Assembly (NCBI GenBank): GCA_955651875.1
Contig: CATPAP010000129.1
Coordinates: forward strand, 1-7,944
Length of the DNA stretch: 7,944 bases
From: Candidatus Dormiibacterota bacterium
GTDB taxonomy: Bacteria; Chloroflexota; Dormibacteria; Aeolococcales; Aeolococcaceae
Direction: 5' to 3'
In this document: in pieces, positions 1 to 4,302 of the stretch
Numbering within the stretch: the stretch's first letter is position 1
Layout: each line of letters starts with the position of its first letter
Program-made: the position numbers and the translations under genes
The notes under the pieces: generated by a model
The model's input: the letters and a program-made list of their open reading frames with translations, nothing else
Databases searched by the model: none
What the model was told of the DNA's origin: nothing

Positions 1-239
1 AGGCTGTACTTCTCGAGCTGCTTGCGACGCTGGCGCGCCAGCCGCTCGGTCATCTCCTCGAGACCCATGAGGCGGCGACCGGAGCGGTCGCGCCATCCCT
101 GGCTGAGCATGCGGCGCAGCGCGGTCTCGAAGTCCCAGCCGTGGAAGACGTCCTCGCTGAGACGGTTGAAGATCTCCTCGACGTCGGGGCCGAGCGGGTC
201 CTGGGTCCCGTCCCAGGCGCTGAAGCGATGGGTGCTCAC
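1..239 (-). CDS. VWA-domain protein, N-terminal fragment (partner of the upstream AAA+ ATPase)
   Basis: Seventy-nine codons are visible before the gene leaves the window, so the VWA (metal-ion-dependent adhesion site) fold itself is not seen. The start is GTG at 239-237, which overlaps the TGA of the AAA+ gene (238-236) as GTGA, a usual sign of translational coupling. The translation begins STHRFSAWDGTQDPLGPDV and continues through an acidic helix (EEIFNRLSEDVF) and a basic coiled stretch rich in Arg, Gln and Lys. From memory of the family, this 'ry/fs-W-DGTQDP' opening followed by a helical N-terminal region is typical of the VWA proteins encoded next to ChlI-like AAA+ ATPases, analogous to BchD/CobT partners. 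The family call rests on this opening and on the gene order. The product probably forms a complex with the ATPase, which is inference. Confidence 0.72.
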   Translation of the reverse strand, partial: MSTHRFSAWDGTQDPLGPDVEEIFNRLSEDVFHGWDFETALRRMLSQGWRDRSGRRLMGLEEMTERLARQRRKQLEKYS

Positions 240-826
240 CCGCCATACACGGCGGTGCCGTCCATCTCCGTCTTGTTGAGCCGCTTGCCACGATGCAGAC
301 CCTCGAGCACGAACTCGAGCACGGCGGTCCGAGACGCCGCGCTCGTGGATTCGCCGAGCTTCTCGGTGGCGGCGTCGATGCCGGGCAGCTCGGCAAGCGC
401 AGCGGCATACGCGGTCGCGGCCAGGCCATCGCCCACCTCGACGGTGAAGCCGCCATGCTCGAAGCGCTGCAGCAGGTCGGCGAACTCCGCGGTGCCGAAG
501 TGGCGGCGGAAGACGTTGTTGCAGGCGTTGCGCAGGATCTTGTCGAGCACGGCGCTGTCATCACCGTCGTCGAGGGTCTCGAGCTCGAGCTTGCCCGCGC
601 TCGATGCGCTGAGCGCGGGCAGGTCGCTGATGCGCGCCACGGCCTCCTTCTCGCCGGTGCGCAGCGCGCGGCGCAGCGCGTTGCTGGCGAGATTCTCGAC
701 ATTGGCGATGCTCATGCGCACCGACACGCCGCTGCGCTGGTTGACCTGGGGGTGGCGCCGGGCCAGCTGAGTGAACTCGGCGACGATCTCCTTCATGTAG
801 TGGGGAACGTGCACGGGCACCGGCAT
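236..826 (-). CDS. AAA+ ATPase, C-terminal part (lid and C-terminal helical domain)
   Basis: This is the open frame after the premature stop, given here from its first in-frame ATG (826-824), 196 codons. The homologous sequence actually extends up to 988. Residues between 988 and 827 include the family stretch YYTNRGRIITPLKDRFGAQ, so the ATG is only a nominal start, with no ribosome-binding site at a useful distance (a GAGG lies about 20 nt upstream). The fragment holds the lid-domain motif VNQRSGVSVR, characteristic of ChlI-type AAA+ proteins, then an Ala/Leu-rich helical domain and a C-terminal EMDGTAVYGG. It ends in TGA at 238-236, overlapping the GTG of the VWA gene. As a separate protein it would lack the nucleotide-binding motifs. 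I treat it as the second half of the interrupted gene. Confidence 0.6.
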   Translation of the reverse strand: MPVPVHVPHYMKEIVAEFTQLARRHPQVNQRSGVSVRMSIANVENLASNALRRALRTGEKEAVARISDLPALSASSAGKLELETLDDGDDSAVLDKILRNACNNVFRRHFGTAEFADLLQRFEHGGFTVEVGDGLAATAYAAALAELPGIDAATEKLGESTSAASRTAVLEFVLEGLHRGKRLNKTEMDGTAVYGG

Positions 827-972
827 GTCGTCGAACGTCGTCGCCTCCTGGTCGGCGATGGCGATCTCGTGCTCGACGCTGCGCGGGTAGTGGGTGCGGA
901 TCTGCGCACCGAAGCGGTCCTTCAGCGGGGTGATGATGCGGCCGCGGTTGGTGTAGTACTCGGTGTTCGCCG

Positions 973-991
973 TATCAAAAACAAAAAATTA
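973..991 (-). other. A/T-rich 19-nt patch with in-frame TAA inside the AAA+ gene
   Basis: Seventeen of 19 bases are A or T, with two homopolymer runs (five A at 977-981 and six A at 983-988 on the plus strand), inside a gene where third positions are almost all G or C. On the coding strand it reads CTC-TAA-TTT-TTT-GTT-TTT-GAT-ACG. Total length is consistent with an undisturbed codon count, because family members as I remember them have nine residues between LPL and the N of 'TAN', and here there are also nine codons including the stop. This is a replacement-like change rather than a simple indel. Confidence 0.7.
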
Positions 992-1639
992 GAGCGGCAG
1001 GCGCAGCCGGTAACCGCGGATCTGGACGTCGCGCTCCTCGATGATGTTGAGCAGGCCGACCTGGATGCGCTCGGCGAGGTCGGGCAGCTCGTTGATCGCG
1101 AAGATGCCGCGATGGGTGCGCGGGATGAGCCCGTAGTGGATGGTCAGCTCGTCGCTGAGGTAGCGGCCCTGGGCAACGCGGATGGGGTCGACCTCGCCGA
1201 TCAGGTCGGCGATCGAGGTGTCCGGTGTGGCCAGCTTCTCGGCGTAGCGCATGTCCGGGCTGAGCCAGCTCACCTCGTTGTCGTCACCACTCTCTGCGAC
1301 GAGCTCGCGGCAGCGCTTGCAGAGCGGGTTGTAGGGATCGTCGTTGATCTCACAGCCGGCGATCGCGGGGATGGCGTCGTCGAGGAGCGAGCAGAGGCCG
1401 CGCAGCAGCCGCGACTTCGCCTGGCCGCGCTCGCCGAGGAGGATGAGGTCCTGCCCGGCGAGGATGGCGTTCTCGAGCTGCGGGATGACGGAGTCTTCGT
1501 ATCCGAGGATCCCGTCGAAGAGGCTGTCGCCGCCCGCGAGGCGGCGGATCAGGTTGCGGCGCAGCTCGGCGCGCACCGGCACGACTCGGTACTCGGTGCG
1601 GCGGAGCTCGCCGACGGTGGCGGGCCGGGCGTCTGGCAT
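989..1639 (-). CDS. AAA+ ATPase, N-terminal part (216 aa up to the premature stop)
   Basis: The start is ATG at 1639-1637, preceded by AGGTGAG (about 1650-1644) at a short spacing, and it lies 38 nt downstream of the cobyrinate synthase stop. Visible in order: an N-terminal helical region; Walker A GERGQAKS at residues 69-76; a small cysteine cluster (C96, C107, C110) in the segment between Walker A and Walker B, possibly a metal site; a D-L-I-G-E-V-D-P motif near 145-152, matching the ChlI/MoxR 'DLIGDxDP' element; and a Walker B region GIFAINEL at 178-185. N183 occupies the canonical Asp position and is followed by E184. I recall this Asn as common in the family. The product ends at L216, before sensor 1, the arginine finger and the lid. 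If the stop is real, this fragment should not form a working ATPase ring. Confidence 0.7.
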   Translation of the reverse strand: MPDARPATVGELRRTEYRVVPVRAELRRNLIRRLAGGDSLFDGILGYEDSVIPQLENAILAGQDLILLGERGQAKSRLLRGLCSLLDDAIPAIAGCEINDDPYNPLCKRCRELVAESGDDNEVSWLSPDMRYAEKLATPDTSIADLIGEVDPIRVAQGRYLSDELTIHYGLIPRTHRGIFAINELPDLAERIQVGLLNIIEERDVQIRGYRLRLPL

Positions 1640-1677
1640 GGCGCTCACCTTACACCCGGCCCCCGAGCCGGCCGCCG

Positions 1678-3123
1678 TCAGGCGCCGGTGGCCTCGAGGT
1701 GGCGCCGCCTGGCGCCGGCGCGGGCGGCGCCGACGAGACGGCCGGCGAGGCGTGGGTCCTGGCCGAAGTGGAGGTGCACGAAGGAGGCAAGCAATGTCGG
1801 TGTGCTCCACCCCTCGCAGCCGAGCGGCTCGCCCTCGACGTCGTGCATCGAGTACGCGTGCGTCCCCGCCTGCACCCCGGACAGCAGCCTGCCGAAGTGG
1901 AACTCGTGGCCCCGCAGGCTCGCGCCCGCGTCGCCGAGGATGCCGTCCATGGCGAGGCGGAGGTCGCGGTAGCCGGTGTGGAGCACGCCCGCCTCGAGCA
2001 CCACGTCGACGGGCAGCAGCGAAGCCATGCCATGCCTGCCGCCGTCGCTGGTCTGCACGCTGCGCGCGCAGTAGAGCAGGCCACCGCACTCGGCGTAGAG
2101 GGGGATGCCGTGCGCATGCGTGCGCCGCAGTGAGTCGATGAACGAGTGATTTGCGGCCAATTGTGGCACGAACATCTCGGAGACGCCGCCACCCATGTAG
2201 ATGGCGTCGATGTCGCGGGGTAGGACGCGATCCTCGAGCGGTGAGAACGTCACCACCTGTGCGCCGGCGGACTCGAGAAGCTCGAGGTTCTCCGCGTAGT
2301 AGAAGCAGAAGGCGTCGTCGAAGGCGACACCCACGCGCACGGGAGGATCGGCGGGTGGTTGCGTGTGCTGCCCGGTCCTGATCTGCAACGCCTGGGCGCG
2401 AGCCATGAGCCGCTCGATGAGCGCGAGGTCGCAATGGCGCTCCACAGCGGTGGTGAGCGCGTCCAGCGCCGGGTCGACGTGCGGGTTCTGGGTGAGCGGG
2501 AGCAGGCCGGTGCGCACCTCGGGGATCTGCACCTGCGGCAGCCGCGGCAGGGCGCCGAGGACGGGAAGCGTCGCCCAGTTCCAGACGGCGTCCTCGACGA
2601 CGCGGCGACGGTAGTCGGTGGGGACGTTGTTGAGGATCACGCCGATGAGGTCGAGGTCGGGATCGAGCTGCCTGACCCCGAGCGCGACGGCGGCCGCAGT
2701 CTCCGCGCTGCTGCCGATGTCCACGACGAGCACCACCGGCGAGCCGATCAGGCGGGCCAGCTCGGCGGTGCTGCCCGGGAACCTGTCCGGGTCTTGGGTG
2801 GGGCCGCCGGCGGCGCCACCGTGGCCGTCGAAGATGCCCATGGTGCCCTCGACCACGGCGCAGTCGGCGTCACGGACGCCATGCACGAACGAGCTCACCG
2901 CGCCGTCGCGGCCGAGCATCCAGGAGTCGAGATTGCGGCAGGGACGCCTGCTGGCGTGGGCGAGGTAGGCGCAGTCGACGAAGTCGGGCCCCACCTTGAA
3001 GGTCTGCACGGTGCGGCCGCGGCGGCGGAGTGCACCGACGATGCCGAGCGCGACGGTCGTCTTGCCGGCACCCGAGCCGATGCCGGCGACCACCACGCGC
3101 GGAATCGACGTCCTCTCCGTCAC
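1678..3123 (-). CDS. cobB: Cobyrinic acid a,c-diamide synthase (CobB/CbiA)
   Basis: A 481-residue glutamine-dependent amidase that converts cobyrinate to its a,c-diamide, using ATP and glutamine-derived ammonia, in cobalamin biosynthesis in the cytosol. Length and two-domain layout match CobB/CbiA. The N-terminal dethiobiotin-synthetase-like ATPase domain has the P-loop GIGSGAGKTT (residues 14-23), KVGPDFVD (usual KVGPDYID; Val replaces Ile and Cys-Ala follow where Pro-Thr/Ala is common), RNLDSWML and VVEGTMGIFDG. The C-terminal class I glutaminase domain has YMGGG, the nucleophile elbow YAECGGLLY with catalytic C346, and the VHLHFG motif with His 450 and 452 near the end. The GTG start (3123-3121) is supported by GGAG at 3135-3132 with an 8-nt spacer. 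No other cob genes lie in the window. The first of the two symbols, cobB (aerobic naming), is used; cbiA is equally valid because the pathway type cannot be told from here. Confidence 0.93.
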   Translation of the reverse strand: MTERTSIPRVVVAGIGSGAGKTTVALGIVGALRRRGRTVQTFKVGPDFVDCAYLAHASRRPCRNLDSWMLGRDGAVSSFVHGVRDADCAVVEGTMGIFDGHGGAAGGPTQDPDRFPGSTAELARLIGSPVVLVVDIGSSAETAAAVALGVRQLDPDLDLIGVILNNVPTDYRRRVVEDAVWNWATLPVLGALPRLPQVQIPEVRTGLLPLTQNPHVDPALDALTTAVERHCDLALIERLMARAQALQIRTGQHTQPPADPPVRVGVAFDDAFCFYYAENLELLESAGAQVVTFSPLEDRVLPRDIDAIYMGGGVSEMFVPQLAANHSFIDSLRRTHAHGIPLYAECGGLLYCARSVQTSDGGRHGMASLLPVDVVLEAGVLHTGYRDLRLAMDGILGDAGASLRGHEFHFGRLLSGVQAGTHAYSMHDVEGEPLGCEGWSTPTLLASFVHLHFGQDPRLAGRLVGAARAGARRRHLEATGA

Positions 3124-3131
3124 TCCTGGAT

Positions 3132-3135
3132 CTCC
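3132..3135 (-). promoter_or_regulatory. Ribosome-binding site deciding the GTG start of cobB
   Basis: GGAG lies 8 nt upstream of the GTG at 3123. An AGGAG that overlaps the start codon itself is too close to act. The next in-frame candidates (the GTGs at codons 10 and 11) would remove nearly all residues before the P-loop strand and have no well-spaced site. Confidence 0.55.
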
Positions 3136-3219
3136 ATGCGCGACGCGGCCATCAGGACGCGGCGAGGACGTGGGCGGGAATGCGCCCCAGCGTTGCCGCC
3201 AGACGGTCGTTGAGAGCCG

Positions 3220-3248
3220 ACGCTAGCACCTGCGTACACCGGTGTAAA
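3220..3248 (-). promoter_or_regulatory. Candidate sigma70-type promoter for the cobB operon
   Basis: On the minus strand, TTTACA (3248-3243, five of six bases of TTGACA) is followed after exactly 17 nt by TAGCGT (3225-3220), a weak -10 that is preceded by TGC as in extended -10 promoters. Transcription would start near 3213, giving a leader of about 90 nt before the cobB GTG. The evidence is consensus matching only. Confidence 0.4.
3235..3246. repeat. Perfect 12-bp palindrome TACACCGGTGTA, operator-like
   Basis: The sequence is identical on both strands. It covers part of the candidate -35 element of the cobB promoter and the adjoining spacer, a position where a bound repressor would block RNA polymerase. 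It lies in the 172-nt gap between the Crp-like gene and cobB. The binding protein is unknown. Confidence 0.5.
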
Positions 3249-3295
3249 GGACGCTCGCGTAGCCCGTTGCGGATCGCGCAATGGCCACGTTCCTC

Positions 3296-4084
3296 TCAAG
3301 TGGGCGGGGTTGCATTTGATTCCGACCGCACCCGATGCCGCGTCGAGCGCGTGACGCCGCGACCGCGCAGGTCAGCCCTGTTGAGGACGCTGTCGAGCTG
3401 GGCCTTGATGACGCCATAGCACTCGCACGACGCGGCCTCCAGGCCGGCAGGGTCGACGATGGTGACGCGGCCGCGGTGGTACTTGATCAGCCCCGCGGCC
3501 TGCAGGATGCTCGCGGAAAGGGTGACGGTGGCACGGCGGCTGCCGAGCAGCTGGCCGAGAAACTCGTGGGTGACGGCGAACTCGTCGACACCAACACGGT
3601 CGCGACTCATCAACAGCCAGCGGCTGAGACGTTCCTCGTTGGAGTGAAGCCGATTGCAGGCGGCGGATTGGGAGATCTGGCCAAAGAGAGCCTGCAGGTA
3701 GTCGTTGACAATGTCTCGCACAGCCGCCTCCTCCCTGACGGATTCGAGGAACGCGCTGGACTCCATCGGCAGCACCCAACCGGCGACCTGCGTCAGCGCC
3801 CGCACTGCGAGGGAGCCGCCCGCCACGAGCGGCACCCCGACGACCCCCTCGTTGCCCACGGTGGCCACCTCGACGAGGGCTCCGTTCCCGAGCGGCGTGA
3901 CCAGCGCAATCACTGCGTTGAGCGGGAAGTACACGGACTCGATGACCTGTCCGGGTTCGAAGAGCACCGTCTTGATCTCGAGGAAGGAGGGGATGAGTCG
4001 TGCGAACCAGCGGTTGCGTGCGGCGGCAGGGAGCGCGTCGAGCAGTTGATTGCTACCGCGGTCTGCGAGGTGTGCTGTATCCAC
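3296..4084 (-). CDS. Crp/Fnr-family transcriptional regulator
   Basis: A 262-residue cytosolic DNA-binding regulator. An N-terminal cyclic-nucleotide-binding-type beta-roll (about residues 35-115; VLFEPGQVIESVYFP, then VATVGNEGVVGVPL) is joined by the long helix (CNRLHSNEERLSRWLL, 143-158) to a Crp-type winged helix (about 168-210; recognition helix GSRRATVTLSASILQAAGLI). The HTH ends in the CECY motif (220-223) seen in many members of this subfamily. The Arg-Ser signature that binds cAMP phosphate in E. coli CRP is not evident, and there is no N-terminal cysteine cluster as in Fnr, so the signal cannot be predicted. A basic tail of about 28 residues follows the usual end of the fold. The start is GTG at 4084-4082 without a strong Shine-Dalgarno. 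The gene is transcribed divergently from the cfa-like gene and lies upstream of cobB on the same strand; either could be a target. Confidence 0.88.
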   Translation of the reverse strand: MDTAHLADRGSNQLLDALPAAARNRWFARLIPSFLEIKTVLFEPGQVIESVYFPLNAVIALVTPLGNGALVEVATVGNEGVVGVPLVAGGSLAVRALTQVAGWVLPMESSAFLESVREEAAVRDIVNDYLQALFGQISQSAACNRLHSNEERLSRWLLMSRDRVGVDEFAVTHEFLGQLLGSRRATVTLSASILQAAGLIKYHRGRVTIVDPAGLEAASCECYGVIKAQLDSVLNRADLRGRGVTRSTRHRVRSESNATPPT

Positions 4085-4133
4085 GGTGTTCTACCGCGGC
4101 AGGCACACCCGGCGACCCTCGATGAACGTCCTT

Positions 4134-4143
4134 CACCGCGGTG
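4134..4143. repeat. 10-bp palindrome CACCGCGGTG in the Crp-like gene leader
   Basis: A perfect palindrome about 15-25 nt downstream of the predicted start of the Crp-like transcript. It shares the CACCG/CGGTG half-site with the palindrome at the cobB promoter. It could be a second operator. In a GC-rich genome such a short palindrome may also arise by chance. Confidence 0.35.
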
Positions 4144-4154
4144 TTATCGCCGCT

Positions 4155-4177
4155 GCGGCGGTGCATTATACCGCCGC
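4155..4177. repeat. 8-bp inverted repeat enclosing the -10 box of the Crp-like gene
   Basis: The arms GCGGCGGT (4155-4162) and ACCGCCGC (4170-4177) are perfect reverse complements with a 7-nt spacer. The minus-strand TATAAT occupies the spacer and the first base of the right arm (4165-4170). This is the layout of an operator that overlaps a core promoter, so autoregulation or repression is plausible. No T-run follows, so it is not an intrinsic terminator. Confidence 0.5.
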
Positions 4178-4289
4178 CTCAGAACTGGCGATCGCATGAG
4201 CAAGCGCTCGGGCCAAGGTCGGTGGCGACAGGCCCGCCCGCGGATCCGCAGCCGCAGTGGTGCGCGGGCTGACCCGACCCGTGTCCCGA

Positions 4290-4302
4290 TAGGATTGGGG
4301 GG
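4290..4302 (+). promoter_or_regulatory. TAGGAT/AGGA element before the cfa-like ATG: leaderless -10 or Shine-Dalgarno
   Basis: TAGGAT (4290-4295) fits the TANNNT pattern of a -10 box and ends 7 nt before the ATG at 4303, the spacing seen in leaderless actinobacterial genes. The same bases contain AGGA (4291-4294), 8 nt from the ATG, which would serve as a ribosome-binding site if the transcript starts further upstream. The sequence alone cannot separate the two readings. Confidence 0.35.

Larger units (their letters stand above)
236..1639 (-). pseudogene. ChlI/MoxR-like AAA+ ATPase gene interrupted by an in-frame TAA
   Basis: Read through the TAA at 991-989, this is one continuous frame of 468 codons including both the internal and the final stop. 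That is about the length I expect for this AAA+ family (often annotated as magnesium chelatase or sigma-54-interacting ATPase). The first 216 codons carry Walker A and the Walker B region. The sequence after the stop resumes at once with TANTEYYTNRGRIITPLKDR, the family's sensor-1/arginine-finger region, followed by the lid domain. No frame change occurs across the lesion. The stop falls where I would expect Asp (LPL-D in the family as I remember it), and the five codons after it are TTT TTT GTT TTT GAT, unlike the GC-ending codons on either side. Either the gene is recently inactivated or the base calls are wrong here. The 4-nt overlap with the VWA gene downstream is intact, which fits a very recent lesion or an error. 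Confidence 0.75.
4085..4302. promoter_or_regulatory. Divergent intergenic region between the Crp-like gene and the cfa-like gene
   Basis: This 218-nt region holds no convincing gene. It contains a perfect TATAAT on the minus strand (4170-4165) that would start transcription near 4158, leaving a leader of roughly 75 nt for the Crp-like gene. No good -35 is seen 16-18 nt upstream of it, as would be expected of a promoter that needs an activator. Two palindromic elements, listed separately, lie at and just downstream of this start. On the plus strand, TAGGAT (4290-4295) sits 7 nt before the cfa-like ATG. Confidence 0.5.

Noticed and set aside
827..988. Separate small gene between the two AAA+ fragments
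   Set aside because: The frame is simply the continuation of the AAA+ protein (TNRGRIITPLKDR region) with no suitable start codon or ribosome-binding site.
989..991. Recoding of the stop as an unusual amino acid
   Set aside because: Selenocysteine uses UGA and pyrrolysine UAG. Here the codon is UAA, no specific structure is visible, and the family residue at this site is an ordinary Asp, so damage or error is more likely.
973..1012. Intrinsic terminator inside the AAA+ gene (T6 and T5 runs on the minus strand)
   Set aside because: Only a weak 4-bp CGGC/GCCG stem with a 7-nt loop lies upstream, several bases away from the T-run, and it is interrupted by the TAA region. It is too weak to call.
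293..1972. Long plus-strand open frame (559 codons) covering the AAA+ gene and the end of cobB
   Set aside because: It lies antisense to clear family motifs on the minus strand, its translation is a low-complexity Ala/Val/Glu/Gly/Arg mix with no recognisable domain, and it spans two unrelated genes. Such frames are expected opposite GC-rich coding sequence.
2359..3213. Plus-strand open frame (284 codons) antisense to cobB
   Set aside because: It mirrors the codon structure of cobB, whose P-loop and glutaminase motifs are unambiguous. The translation shows no motifs.
3124..3295. Cobalamin riboswitch upstream of cobB
   Set aside because: The gap is only 172 nt and the predicted leader about 90 nt. 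I could not find a B12-box-like conserved element or the expected multi-arm folding.
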